A stretch of 64,000 bases of DNA from contig CAYJGK010000005.1 of NCBI GenBank assembly GCA_964370065.1, positions 1-64,000 on the forward strand, given 5' to 3'. Below, one piece after another: positions 18,122 through 26,875 of this stretch (positions are counted from its first letter, which is position 1; each line of letters starts with the position of its first letter). The DNA comes from CAMQRS01 sp964370065. GTDB lineage: Bacteria; Bacillota_I; Bacilli_A; Erysipelotrichales; Erysipelotrichaceae. The position numbers were made by a program, and so were the translations under genes. Under the pieces are notes generated by a model that worked only from the letters and a program-made list of their open reading frames with translations, searched no databases and was not told where the DNA came from.

Positions 18122-18964
18122 CTACTTTCTAACAAATTTCTTAGCGACTAATTTCGCCGTAATATTTAATACGATTACTATAATGATTAATACTGATGCC
18201 GTAGCAAAGGCTTGTTGCTTGGCACTATCTCCAATCCCTTCATTCACTAATTGATATAAGTGAGTCGTTAACGTACGACTTGATGAAAAAATTCCTTCTG
18301 GCATATTATATACCATTCCTGCTGTTAATAATAATGGTGCTGATTCCGATACAATTCGTCCCATTCCTAATATGATTGCTGTTAAGATACTTGACATACA
18401 ACAAGGTAAAATAACTTTGAAAATCGTTTGTACTTTACTTGCTCCTAATGCATAAGATGCTTCTCTTAAGTCATTTGGTATTGTTTTTAATGCTTCCTCT
18501 ACTGTTTTAATTAGAATTGGTAAAATCATAATTGATAAAGTAAGAGAACCCGATAGAATGGAATAACCATTTGTGAAATCTTTTAAATATACAACAAATA
18601 AAGCAAATCCAAATAAACCATATACAATACTTGGTACACTAACTAAACCATCTATGGCAAAGCGTAATACATTTGTAACTTTATTTTCTCTTGCGTATTC
18701 ATTCAAGTAGATGGCACTTAATATACTCACTGGCGTAGCAATAACTAATGTTAATATTACAACATAAATTGTTCCTACAATCATTGGTGCAATTCCACCA
18801 CCGTGTTGTGCAGCATTATATTCACCTGTAATAAAATCTAATGAAATATGACTTAATCCTTGTTGCAATATGTAAAATAAGATGAAAAATAAGGTTGCTA
18901 CACAAATAATGGCTGCGCTGTGAATAAACAAGTATTGAATACTATCTTTAACTTTTCTACTCAT
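18122..18964 (-). CDS. pstA: Phosphate ABC transporter permease PstA
   Basis: The 280-residue inner-membrane permease forms the phosphate channel with PstC. It has six membrane helices and the ATPase-contact EAA loop (EASYALGASKVQTIFKVILP). The HGGGIAPMIVGT and SVPSIVYGLFGF segments are typical for PstA. Its start overlaps the pstC stop by one base, so translation is coupled. Confidence 0.96.
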   Translation of the reverse strand: MSRKVKDSIQYLFIHSAAIICVATLFFILFYILQQGLSHISLDFITGEYNAAQHGGGIAPMIVGTIYVVILTLVIATPVSILSAIYLNEYARENKVTNVLRFAIDGLVSVPSIVYGLFGFALFVVYLKDFTNGYSILSGSLTLSIMILPILIKTVEEALKTIPNDLREASYALGASKVQTIFKVILPCCMSSILTAIILGMGRIVSESAPLLLTAGMVYNMPEGIFSSSRTLTTHLYQLVNEGIGDSAKQQAFATASVLIIIVIVLNITAKLVAKKFVRK

Positions 18965-19854
18965 TATGCTTTCACTCCTTTTCTTTTCACAAATAAAATT
19001 CCGATATTTAAAATAGATACAAATATAAATAGGACAACTCCTGTTGCGAATAAGGCAGCACTATGCGTACCTGTTGCATACGATAACTCTAAAATAACGT
19101 TTCCCGTTAATGTACGCCCTCCACTTAAATAGGCTCCGACAATATTACTCAAATCCGGGAATGCAATCGCATTACCTGCAACTAAAATAACCGCCATTGT
19201 TTCCCCTAATGCACGACCTATTCCTAATAGGAAAGATGTTAAAATACCTGATTTTGCATACGGTATCTTTGTTTTAAAGATGGTTTGAATTTTACTTGCC
19301 CCTAATGCTAATGATCCTTCTACTACACTTTGTGGTACAGCTTTTAAGGCACTTGTTGATAAGGATACAACTGTTGGTAATACCATTAAAGCTAAAATAA
19401 TAGAAGCGGTAAATAAAGTCGTTCCACTATTCAGTCCAAATGTAGTTTGTACAAATGGAACCACTACAGACAACCCGAAGAAACCATAAACAACACTTGG
19501 AATCGCAGCTAAAATTTCGATAACAAATAATACAAACGAACTTATTTTTTTAGAAGCGACTTCGCTAATATAAATCGCAGTGTATAAACCAATGGGTATC
19601 CCTATCGCCACTGCTAAAATAGTAGTCATGATTGTTGCAACAATAAAAGAACCAATTCCAAACACATTAGATGCAGGTAGCCACTCGGTACCAAATACAA
19701 ATGAAAGGACATCTACTTCTTGAAATAACGGTAATGCTTTTAATAAAATAAAAAACAAAATTGCAAATAACGAAATAACAGTAATAGAAGTAAATGCAAA
19801 TACTATTTTTTTAAATACACTATCTAATCTTTTTTTATACGTAATTGAATTCAT
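18964..19854 (-). CDS. pstC: Phosphate ABC transporter permease PstC
   Basis: The 296-residue permease partner of PstA has six membrane helices, the FGTEWLPASNVFGIG segment near residue 55, AIPSVVYGFFGL, and the EAA loop EGSLALGASKIQTIFKTKIP. It follows pstS after a hairpin that may set the ratio of binding protein to permease mRNA. Confidence 0.96.
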   Translation of the reverse strand: MNSITYKKRLDSVFKKIVFAFTSITVISLFAILFFILLKALPLFQEVDVLSFVFGTEWLPASNVFGIGSFIVATIMTTILAVAIGIPIGLYTAIYISEVASKKISSFVLFVIEILAAIPSVVYGFFGLSVVVPFVQTTFGLNSGTTLFTASIILALMVLPTVVSLSTSALKAVPQSVVEGSLALGASKIQTIFKTKIPYAKSGILTSFLLGIGRALGETMAVILVAGNAIAFPDLSNIVGAYLSGGRTLTGNVILELSYATGTHSAALFATGVVLFIFVSILNIGILFVKRKGVKA

Positions 19855-19875
19855 AATAAACCTCTCTCATAACAA

Positions 19876-19905
19876 CAACAAACAAAGCCTTCGCTTTGTT
19901 TGTGT
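19876..19905 (-). terminator. Intra-operon hairpin between pstS and pstC
   Basis: An 11-bp perfect stem (19878-19888 with 19893-19903, loop GAAG on the minus strand) lies in the pstS-pstC gap and is followed by TTGTTGTTG rather than a clean T run. It may be an RNA-stabilising or leaky terminator that leaves more pstS transcript than pstCAB. Confidence 0.55.
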
Positions 19906-19923
19906 GTTTCTTTCTGTAATAAT

Positions 19924-20733
19924 TTATTCAGCTGGTGTCGCAATGTATTTGTTTTCTTCAATAATTGCTTTTCCATCTTCCGAGTAGATAAAGTCGATAA
20001 ACGCTTGTGCTCCCTCGTAATCTTTTTTCACTGCTAAAGTAAATGGTCTTTGTAATCCATAAGTTCCATCAGCAATTGTTGTACCACTTCCTTCAACTCC
20101 ATCAACAGTTAAAGCTTTTACTTCATCACTTAATGATCCTAATGAAATGTATCCAATTGCATTTTCATTTCCCGTAATTTGTGAAACTACTGCACCAGTT
20201 GAGTTTTGCACTCCAGCATTTGCAACTTGTTCTTCTGAATCAAATCCTAATACTGTTTGGAATCCATCACGAGTTCCTGAACCTTCTTCTCTAGCTAATA
20301 CTGCAATTTCAGCATCTGCTCCACCTAATTCTTTCCAGTTTGTGATTTCTCCTGTATAGATTTTTTTAGCATCTTCTAATGAAATATCTTGTACTGGATT
20401 GTTTGTGTTTACTACAATTACAATTCCATCTAATGCAATTTCAACTGCATCTAAATCTTCTAGTTCTTCTTCTTTTAATCCACGTGAAGCCATCCCTAAA
20501 TCAAATGTTCCATCAATTGCACCTTTTGTACCAACTGAACTTCCTCCACCTTGTACATCTACACTTCCTAAGCCTTGTGCTTCAAATTCAGCAGCTAACA
20601 CTTCCATTAAAGGTTGCACTGAAGTAGAACCACCAACAATTAAACTTACTCCTTCATCACTTGTTTTTTCACCACAAGCAACTAAAGTTAAACTCATTAA
20701 CCCACATAATACTAATCCTAATAATTTTTTCAT
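19924..20733 (-). CDS. pstS: Phosphate-binding lipoprotein PstS
   Basis: This 269-residue lipoprotein captures phosphate outside the membrane and hands it to PstCA. The signal peptide ends in the lipobox LVAC (Cys near residue 19). Phosphate-contact loops are seen: GGSTSVQPL, GGGSSVGTKG, and REEGSGTRDGF. The start at 20733 has GGAAGGAC upstream; the longer frame from 20844 would run through the Pho box and promoter. It heads the pst operon. Confidence 0.96.
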   Translation of the reverse strand: MKKLLGLVLCGLMSLTLVACGEKTSDEGVSLIVGGSTSVQPLMEVLAAEFEAQGLGSVDVQGGGSSVGTKGAIDGTFDLGMASRGLKEEELEDLDAVEIALDGIVIVVNTNNPVQDISLEDAKKIYTGEITNWKELGGADAEIAVLAREEGSGTRDGFQTVLGFDSEEQVANAGVQNSTGAVVSQITGNENAIGYISLGSLSDEVKALTVDGVEGSGTTIADGTYGLQRPFTLAVKKDYEGAQAFIDFIYSEDGKAIIEENKYIATPAE

Positions 20734-20811
20734 TTTATTTGTCCTTCCTAATATTTCTCTTTTTGAACACTCATAGAATATAATAGTTTTATTAATTAAA
20801 AATGTAGATAT

Positions 20812-20828
20812 TGTTAAGAAATTGTTAA
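20812..20828 (-). promoter_or_regulatory. Pho box upstream of pstS
   Basis: On the minus strand two perfect TTAACA hexamers lie 5 bp apart (11-bp period), 79-95 nt upstream of the pstS start. This is the Bacillus PhoP/PhoB box architecture. The nearest -10-like element (TATTAT/TATATT) lies near 20780. Confidence 0.8.
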
Positions 20829-20836
20829 TAAAATAA

Positions 20837-20866
20837 AAACACAAAATTTTTTACGATTTTGTGTTT
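20837..20866 (-). terminator. Terminator of phoBR
   Basis: An 11-bp perfect stem (20837-20847 with 20856-20866) overlaps the last codons of phoR and runs on the minus strand into TTTTATTTTATT. The pstS Pho box begins just after it. Confidence 0.75.
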
Positions 20867-22083
20867 ACTTTAAATTTGATTTTAAAAGTGGTTCCTACAC
20901 CCAATTTACTTTTTACGCTCACACTTGCTTGATGCGCTTCACAGATAGAACGAACAATACTAAGTCCTAGCCCACTTCCTCCACTATTTCTACTGCGTGC
21001 TTTATCTACACGATAGAAACGTTCAAAAATACGATTACAATCTTCTTGGGATAAACCCACTCCCTCATCTTGAATAGAAATTATTAAATGCTCATTTTCT
21101 ATTTCCATAGTAACGCACACTTTTCCATGATCACTATATTTAATAGCATTACTGATTAGGTTATTAAATAGTGTAATCATTAATTCTTCATCTACATTTA
21201 AAGTTATATCTTCCTTAAATTGCTTTTCTAAACGAATTCCTTTTTTATTAGCCAATACTTGGAAAGAATTCATACTTCTTTCAATGATTTCACTCATTTT
21301 AATGAATTCTTTTTTTAAAATTAATTCATTCATTGATAACCTAGATAGTTGTAGCAAGTCTCGTACAATAAATTCAAGGCGCTTTGTTTCTTTATCAATT
21401 TGAACTAAAAACTCTTTTTTTGTTTGCTCATCGTCGAAATCTTCTCTATTCAAAATTTCAATCATTCCTTTTATCACACTAATCGGTGTTTTCAATTCAT
21501 GAGATGCATCTGCAATAAACATTTTTTGCAAAGCTTCTTTTTCTTTTGCTTCACTAATGTCTTGAAATAATATTACACATCCACTGAATTTGGTATTGGT
21601 TGTAACAGGTATACAAATTGCATTATATGTTTTCCCATCTACTTCAATCACTTTTTTAAATTTACGCTCAAAAATAAAAGCATCTTTAATAAAATGCGCA
21701 ACCGGTTCTACACAATCATTATTAATATAGTCCATTTTTATTTCCTCTATACTATTTCTAAACAAATTGAAATGTGAATTATAAATAGCGACTTCTCCAT
21801 ATTCGTTTAACAACATCAATGGTGAAGGTATATTACTTACCATCGTTAATAATTGTTTTTGTTTTAAATATGCATCTTGTGTAGTGGTTTTAATTTCATT
21901 CATTAATTCTTCGTTTTCATGTGTAATCTTATCATTTACTTCTCTATGATCTCTTTTTATTTCATATGCATAAAATAATGTTAAGAAAAAGGTTACAACA
22001 TATACATTTATTAAAAATGCATACATAGCAATATAAGCACATAGTAAACTAACAATTAAATACACAAACTGTTTCTTACTCAT
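20851..22083 (-). CDS. phoR: Phosphate-regulon sensor histidine kinase PhoR
   Basis: The 410-residue kinase has N-terminal hydrophobic segments (FVYLIVSLLCAYIAMYAF and the next ~20 residues), a PAS-like domain (~residues 70-170), HisKA with ADASHELKTPISVIKGMIE, and HATPase boxes NAIKYS, DEGVGLSQED and GGSGLGLSIVRS. The domain order (membrane, PAS, HisKA, HATPase) and the adjacent pst operon identify it as PhoR. It lacks a large external sensor domain, as in PhoR proteins that sense through Pst and PhoU. It overlaps phoB by 8 nt, with GGAGC upstream of its ATG. Confidence 0.9.
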   Translation of the reverse strand: MSKKQFVYLIVSLLCAYIAMYAFLINVYVVTFFLTLFYAYEIKRDHREVNDKITHENEELMNEIKTTTQDAYLKQKQLLTMVSNIPSPLMLLNEYGEVAIYNSHFNLFRNSIEEIKMDYINNDCVEPVAHFIKDAFIFERKFKKVIEVDGKTYNAICIPVTTNTKFSGCVILFQDISEAKEKEALQKMFIADASHELKTPISVIKGMIEILNREDFDDEQTKKEFLVQIDKETKRLEFIVRDLLQLSRLSMNELILKKEFIKMSEIIERSMNSFQVLANKKGIRLEKQFKEDITLNVDEELMITLFNNLISNAIKYSDHGKVCVTMEIENEHLIISIQDEGVGLSQEDCNRIFERFYRVDKARSRNSGGSGLGLSIVRSICEAHQASVSVKSKLGVGTTFKIKFKVNTKS

Positions 22084-22747
22084 TACTGTGCTCCAGTATA
22101 TACCCTATTCCACGACTTGATTTAATATTGGCTTTACTTTCTTTTAATTTAGAACGTAGTTTAAAGGTGTGAACATCTACAATACGTGTATCACCATCAT
22201 AGTCAAAACCCCATAAATCATTTAATATTTTATCCCTAGATAAAACAATATTATTATTTAAAATATAGTATTCTAATAATTCATATTCTTTTTTGGTAAG
22301 CTCTAATAATGTATTTTCAATATAAGCAACTCTTCTTTTTTCATCTAAACGTAAATCGGCATATTCACGTACGCTTTCTTTTCTTTTTGTTCGTTTTAAA
22401 TGGGCGTTGATTCTCGCCATTAGTTCTTTAGGTGAAAAAGGTTTATTAATATAGTCATCGGCTCCCGCTTCAAAAGATGTTAATAAATCTTCTTCTTCTC
22501 CTTTTGCTGTTAGCATGACAAAGACACTATCTATATTCGCTTCTCTAAATTTAGTGATTAATTGGATACCATCATAATAAGGCAACATCCAATCAATAAT
22601 CATTAAATCATATTCATTGTGTAATCCTTTTTCTAAGGCTACTTTTCCATCTTCGGCTTCCTCTACATCATAACCTGCTTTTGTTAAGTCGTAGGCTAGT
22701 ATTTTTCTAATGTTGTCTTCATCTTCAATTAATAATATTTTTCTCAT
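22076..22747 (-). CDS. phoB: Phosphate-regulon response regulator PhoB
   Basis: The 223-residue OmpR-type regulator has a receiver domain (LLIEDEDNIRK, phospho-Asp in LMIIDWMLPYYDG, MLTAKGEEED, K of INKPFSPKEL) and a winged-helix DNA-binding domain (LTKKEYELLEYY, TRIVDVHTFKLRSKL). It is coupled to phoR by an 8-nt overlap and preceded by its own Pho box, so it is probably autoregulated. In Bacillus nomenclature it would be called PhoP. Confidence 0.9.
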   Translation of the reverse strand: MRKILLIEDEDNIRKILAYDLTKAGYDVEEAEDGKVALEKGLHNEYDLMIIDWMLPYYDGIQLITKFREANIDSVFVMLTAKGEEEDLLTSFEAGADDYINKPFSPKELMARINAHLKRTKRKESVREYADLRLDEKRRVAYIENTLLELTKKEYELLEYYILNNNIVLSRDKILNDLWGFDYDGDTRIVDVHTFKLRSKLKESKANIKSSRGIGYILEHSNE

Positions 22748-22769
22748 ATGTTTACCCTCATCTATATTT

Positions 22770-22775
22770 ATTATA
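22770..22775 (-). promoter_or_regulatory. -10 element of phoBR
   Basis: A perfect TATAAT stands on the minus strand 23 nt upstream of the phoB ATG and 30 nt downstream of the Pho box. No good -35 is present, as expected for a promoter that needs activator binding. Confidence 0.6.
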
Positions 22776-22805
22776 TATGAAAATTTTTATAATTACACTT
22801 TGATT

Positions 22806-22822
22806 TGTTAAGAAAGTGTTAA
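22806..22822 (-). promoter_or_regulatory. Pho box upstream of phoB
   Basis: Two TTAACA hexamers 5 bp apart on the minus strand, identical in layout to the box before pstS, lie 59-75 nt upstream of phoB. The site also sits in the divergent region of the plus-strand GNAT gene. Confidence 0.78.
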
Positions 22823-22914
22823 GCATACCTATATACACCTTTCCTATTCCTTCATTTTGATAGAATGAAATGTGTATTTGTGATACTATATATAATTATA
22901 AAGGATGTGAATAT

Positions 22915-23334
22915 ATGGAAATAAAATTAGCAACTACGCAAACTGAGTTTTTTTCTTTAATGCGTGTACGAGTATTGGTCTTTATGAAAGAACAAAATGT
23001 AGATCCTAGTATTGAGTGTGATAAGAACGATCAAAGTGCTTTGCATTTTATATATAAAATAGATAATGAAGTTATCGCTACTTGCCGTGTTTTATTAGAA
23101 AACGGTTATCATTTAGGTCGTATTGCTGTATTAAAACAATACCGAAAACAAGGAATAGGTGCCGCCCTACTTCGCTATGTAGAACAATATGCAAAACAAA
23201 ATAACATTCATCGTTTAGAATTAGGGGCACAATTGCATGCTGTTTCTTTTTATGAAAACTGTGGTTTTCAAAGCTATGGAGAAATATTTGAAGAAGCTGA
23301 CATCCAACATATCATGATGGAGAAACATCTATGA
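22915..23334 (+). CDS. GNAT family N-acetyltransferase
   Basis: The 139-residue cytoplasmic acetyltransferase has the ElaA/YjcF-like start (MRVRVLVFMKEQNVDP), the acetyl-CoA loop QYRKQGIGAALL and the C-terminal FYENCGF motif. The start at 22915 follows AAGGATGTGA; a longer in-frame start at 22870 would lie before that ribosome site. It overlaps the SEDS gene by 4 nt (ATGA), so both are likely one transcript. The acceptor is unknown. Confidence 0.85.
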   Translation: MEIKLATTQTEFFSLMRVRVLVFMKEQNVDPSIECDKNDQSALHFIYKIDNEVIATCRVLLENGYHLGRIAVLKQYRKQGIGAALLRYVEQYAKQNNIHRLELGAQLHAVSFYENCGFQSYGEIFEEADIQHIMMEKHL

Positions 23335-24551
23335 AAAGACAGTTAAATACCGTTAAACAACCACTTAAGTTTGACTATATATTGTTATTGATTTTACTAT
23401 TAATTAGTATTAGCAGCTTTATTGCCATCTATGCATCTTTTCCATTAATCCCTGTGTGGCTTGTGCCTAATAAATTATTATTTAATCAAATTTTATTTTA
23501 TACACTAGGTTTTATAGCTATCTTAATCATTATTTATTTAAGCAATGATAACTTAAAAGAATTTGCAATCCTCGGTTATAAAATTGTATTAGGATTATTA
23601 GTTTATTTAATAATTGATTACTTTTTACAACGTATATTAGGAAGAAGTGGTAATATTTTACCCTTTGCAAACACTGTTAATGGTTCTACTTCTTGGTTCT
23701 TGTTTCCTGTAATTGGTACTTTGCAACCAAGTGAATTCATGAAAGTAATATTAATTATTGTATGTGCTTATGAAATTAAAGATCACAATGCAGATAAAAC
23801 GGATTATTCTTACTCTAGTGATATTTCTCTGTTTCTAAAAATATTAAAATGGGCCTTATTACCTATGATCTTAATCCTGTTGCAACCAGATACTGGAATT
23901 TTTATTATTATTGCTTTTGCTTTAGGATTAATGGTTGTTTGCAGTGGCATTCGTAAAGAATGGATTATTGGCGGCTTTATTTTAGTAGCAGTTGCTGCCT
24001 TTATCTTCTTTTATTTATTTTACTTTGATCGTAATTTATTCACTGCTCTTTTTGGTGATAGTTATCGTATGCAACGAATATATGGTTGGTTAGAAACAGA
24101 GAGTGATATATTAGGAAACGGAATGCAATTATACCAAGCTTTATTAGCGATTGGTTCAGCAGGTTTATTGGGACATGGTTTACAATCTAACGCTATTTCT
24201 ATTACTGAACCACATACAGATTTCATCTTTTCAATAATTGGTTCCAACTTTGGATTAATCGGTTGTTTAATAATTGTAGGATTATGCATTGCTTTAGATG
24301 TTCGTATTATACAAATTGCATTACGTACAAAAAACCAAGTTGAAAAATTGATTTTATGTGGATTTATCGCCATGCTTGTCTTCCAACAAATACAAAATAT
24401 TGGAATGGTTATTGGTTTACTACCTATTACAGGTATTACTTTACCAATGATTTCTTATGGTGGAAGTTCCTTGTTATCCTATATGTTAGCTATGGGTATT
24501 ATTATGAATACTTCGCTCAAAGCCAAAAAATTATCAGATTATGTCTATTAG
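23331..24551 (+). CDS. SEDS-family peptidoglycan glycosyltransferase (RodA/FtsW)
   Basis: This 406-residue polytopic protein belongs to the SEDS glycosyltransferases that polymerise glycan strands from lipid II with a class B PBP. It has about ten membrane helices, LQPSEFMKV, the catalytic Asp in LLQPDTG, PHTDFIFSIIGSNFGLIG and the C-terminal LPITGITLPMISYGGSSLL signature. QPDTG and the overall layout lean towards RodA (side-wall growth), but FtsW cannot be excluded. No PBP gene is adjacent, and the coupling to a GNAT gene is unusual. Confidence 0.88.
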   Translation: MKRQLNTVKQPLKFDYILLLILLLISISSFIAIYASFPLIPVWLVPNKLLFNQILFYTLGFIAILIIIYLSNDNLKEFAILGYKIVLGLLVYLIIDYFLQRILGRSGNILPFANTVNGSTSWFLFPVIGTLQPSEFMKVILIIVCAYEIKDHNADKTDYSYSSDISLFLKILKWALLPMILILLQPDTGIFIIIAFALGLMVVCSGIRKEWIIGGFILVAVAAFIFFYLFYFDRNLFTALFGDSYRMQRIYGWLETESDILGNGMQLYQALLAIGSAGLLGHGLQSNAISITEPHTDFIFSIIGSNFGLIGCLIIVGLCIALDVRIIQIALRTKNQVEKLILCGFIAMLVFQQIQNIGMVIGLLPITGITLPMISYGGSSLLSYMLAMGIIMNTSLKAKKLSDYVY

Positions 24552-24573
24552 GGGGATTTTCCTCCTTTTTTTA
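24549..24573 (+). terminator. Terminator of the GNAT-SEDS operon
   Basis: A short G-rich stem (AGGGGG with CCTCCT, one G-U pair) overlaps the stop codon and is followed by T7. Confidence 0.65.
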
Positions 24574-24632
24574 TTGTTTTATATTTTATCTTTATTAAGA
24601 TAATTTCTAAAAAAAGTAACTCTTTTGAGTTA

Positions 24633-25409
24633 CTAATATAATGTTCTTAGTCGTTCTAAATAACTATATTTTTTGTAGCGAATAAAAGACACTGCTAAAT
24701 CACTTACTTTGCATGTGATTTTTTTAACATCATCTATTGGAAAATATAAGTGATCATAACACAATATAGCACCACTACTATCTTCACTTATAAAAGATAT
24801 TTGGCGATCATTTTTCATAATATAAGGACTTCCTAAAGAAGTGTGTTTCGCATTTTGAATTCCTGCTATTTCACATAACTGCAAAACTTCTAAACCACTA
24901 TCAATGACTGCTCCTTTTAATGAACGGTTATAAGCTGTAGCTCCAGCTTGTGTACTTAAACAAACACCATTTCCTTTTACTGTTTCAAAAAATTCATCAT
25001 CGATGTATATATCAACGTTTTGTGTTTTACATACATTTTCAATACGCATTTCATTTAAGGCATAATAAGTTTGCTTGTTATCTACTTCGATTTCTAATAA
25101 ATGCGATTGAAATACCTCATATATTTCATGATTTAAAATATCAGCAATCACTTCTTCTACTTCGTTTTCTGTATAGTCTGTAAAAAAACCTAAAGTTCCT
25201 GTATGTAAAGCAATAAAGTGAATGGATTGTAAGTGTGTTATATATTGGTGTACAGCATATAATAGTGTACCATCTCCTCCTACACTAATTACTAAATCTG
25301 GATTTTCTTTATCATACATCAAGTTAGAATTAACTAACTTTTCTTTGATTGTTTGTTCGATTGCTGCTGACTTTTCATCTTTTTTTGCCACAATTGAAAA
25401 TCTTTGCAT
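24633..25409 (-). CDS. nadK: NAD kinase
   Basis: NadK phosphorylates NAD to NADP with ATP in the cytoplasm. The 258-residue protein has the GGDGT motif (SVGGDGTLLYAV, Asp and Gly bind ATP), LHTGTLGFFTDY, the NE motif in YALNEMRIEN and the conserved STQAGATAYNRSLKGAVID block. I start at 25409 behind GGAAGTG; the frame from 25478 is longer but runs across the divergent promoter region. Confidence 0.94.
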   Translation of the reverse strand: MQRFSIVAKKDEKSAAIEQTIKEKLVNSNLMYDKENPDLVISVGGDGTLLYAVHQYITHLQSIHFIALHTGTLGFFTDYTENEVEEVIADILNHEIYEVFQSHLLEIEVDNKQTYYALNEMRIENVCKTQNVDIYIDDEFFETVKGNGVCLSTQAGATAYNRSLKGAVIDSGLEVLQLCEIAGIQNAKHTSLGSPYIMKNDRQISFISEDSSGAILCYDHLYFPIDDVKKITCKVSDLAVSFIRYKKYSYLERLRTLY

Positions 25410-25464
25410 CGTAAACACTTCCTTTTCTCTATCTCTTATTGTATCATATCTATGGTGATAAACA

Positions 25465-26013
25465 ATGAACAAAAACATAGAAAAAGAATTAAAAATTTTA
25501 GTGAGTGAACAAGCCTTTCACGCTTTACAAAAACAGTATCCAAATTTAGTTTTTCATACACAAACAAATGTATATTTTGATACATTAGAAAATGACTTGC
25601 GTTCCAAAAAGATGGCTATGCGTATTCGCAGTGTGCAATGTAAACATATTTTTACATTAAAAATAAATGGGCTACAAGGACTAGAAGAGTATGAATGTGA
25701 AGTTTTTACTAATGATAGCAGTGCTTTACAACAACCAGAAATTATTCAATTGTTGCAACAATTGAATATTGATTTAACTTTTCATGTCATAGCGAATTGC
25801 ACCACGCATCGCGCCATATATGAAAATGAATTTGCTCAACTTTGTTTTGATCATAATGAATTTATGACAAGTAGTGATTATGAATTGGAATATGAATACA
25901 AAAAAGAACACGATGGCGTTTCCGCCTTCAATACTATTTTAAGCAAAATTGGTATGCAATATAAAAGCAACTGTGACCCTAAGATTGTGAGAGCGTTATG
26001 TACTACTATTTAA
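25465..26013 (+). CDS. CYTH-domain phosphatase (YjbK-like)
   Basis: The 182-residue protein begins with the CYTH hallmark ExExK (EKELK), followed by YFDT, MAMRIR and TLKIN segments that line the charged tunnel of triphosphate tunnel enzymes. The family hydrolyses organic or inorganic triphosphates with a metal; Bacillus YjbK is a close type. It overlaps the DUF1294 gene by 16 nt. GGTGA stands before the ATG. Confidence 0.86.
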   Translation: MNKNIEKELKILVSEQAFHALQKQYPNLVFHTQTNVYFDTLENDLRSKKMAMRIRSVQCKHIFTLKINGLQGLEEYECEVFTNDSSALQQPEIIQLLQQLNIDLTFHVIANCTTHRAIYENEFAQLCFDHNEFMTSSDYELEYEYKKEHDGVSAFNTILSKIGMQYKSNCDPKIVRALCTTI

Positions 26014-26246
26014 TCATTAGCATGATTACATTTCTTTTATTTTATATTGATAAACGTAAAGCAATCAAACAACAGTATCGCATATCTGAAAAAACATTAT
26101 TTTTATTTATATTAATTGGAGGTTGTATAGGCGCATTATATGGAATGAAATTATTTAGACATAAAACAAAACATATAAACTTCTATATATTATCCATTTT
26201 ATCTTTATTTTTGCATATTTATATTTATCTTACATACATAAGATAA
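25998..26246 (+). CDS. DUF1294 small membrane protein
   Basis: The 82-residue protein has two or three membrane helices and the DUF1294 signature: YIDKRKAIKQQYRISEKTL, then GGCIGALYGMKLFRHKTKH. Function is unknown; it is an integral membrane protein in the cytoplasmic membrane. It overlaps the CYTH gene in a different frame and is probably translated with it. Confidence 0.82.
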   Translation: MYYYLIISMITFLLFYIDKRKAIKQQYRISEKTLFLFILIGGCIGALYGMKLFRHKTKHINFYILSILSLFLHIYIYLTYIR

Positions 26247-26277
26247 AAAGCGATTGATTTCCCTATCAATCGCTTTT
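26246..26277. terminator. Bidirectional terminator between DUF1294 gene and recR
   Basis: A 13-bp perfect stem (26246-26258 with 26265-26277) lies between the convergent genes, with T or A runs on each side. Confidence 0.85.
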
Positions 26278-26280
26278 CTT

Positions 26281-26874
26281 TTAGTGTATTTTCTTTCTAC
26301 CTTCCATTGCTTTAATTAAAGTTAATTCATCTACATAGTCTAAATGACCACCCATTGGCAAACCATGTGCAATACGAGTTGCATTCACTCCCTTATTATT
26401 CAATAGTTTAGCAATATATAGAGCTGTTGTTTCTCCTTCTACAGTGGGGTTTGTTGCAATGATTACTTCTTGTGTTTCATCCTTGATGCGATCGAATAAA
26501 CTCATTAAATTAATATCTTCTGGTAAAATTCCTTTACTTGTGGAAATAACACCATTTAAGACGTGATAAACACCAAGATATTCCTGTGTTTTTTCCATAG
26601 CAACTACATCTTTAGGGCTTTGTACAACACATATGATTTGCTTATTACGATTCCTATCTTTGCAAATTTCGCACTGTTCATCTTGTGCTAAATTACCGCA
26701 AACAATACAGTTATGAATCCCTTCTTTTAACCCGATTAAACTAGTAATAAATTCATCTAATTGTTCCTCACTAAAATTCAACATTTCAAACGCATAACGT
26801 TCTGCACTTTTTAACCCCACCCCTGGTAGTAAACGTAAGGCTTCAATTAGCTGTTCAAATTTTTTAGGATACAT
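26281..26874 (-). CDS. recR: Recombination mediator RecR
   Basis: RecR works with RecO and RecF to load RecA onto gapped DNA. The 197-residue protein has the helix-hairpin-helix (LPGVGLKSAERYAF), a four-cysteine zinc finger (CIVCGNLAQDEQCEIC) and a Toprim domain (VEGETTALYIAKLL; VTRIAHGLPMGG-like ATRIAHGLPMGG). It ends the dnaX-ybaB-recR operon, the classic Bacillota order. Confidence 0.96.
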   Translation of the reverse strand: MYPKKFEQLIEALRLLPGVGLKSAERYAFEMLNFSEEQLDEFITSLIGLKEGIHNCIVCGNLAQDEQCEICKDRNRNKQIICVVQSPKDVVAMEKTQEYLGVYHVLNGVISTSKGILPEDINLMSLFDRIKDETQEVIIATNPTVEGETTALYIAKLLNNKGVNATRIAHGLPMGGHLDYVDELTLIKAMEGRKKIH

Positions 26875-26875
26875 T

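Noticed and set aside
20486..20500. parS-like CCACGTGAAG inside pstS
   Set aside because: Only part of the palindrome matches and it lies in coding sequence; just the two sites at 29.7 kb are full matches.
20734..20844. Longer N-terminus of pstS
   Set aside because: It crosses the Pho box and promoter, and the lipoprotein signal peptide starts at the ATG at 20733.
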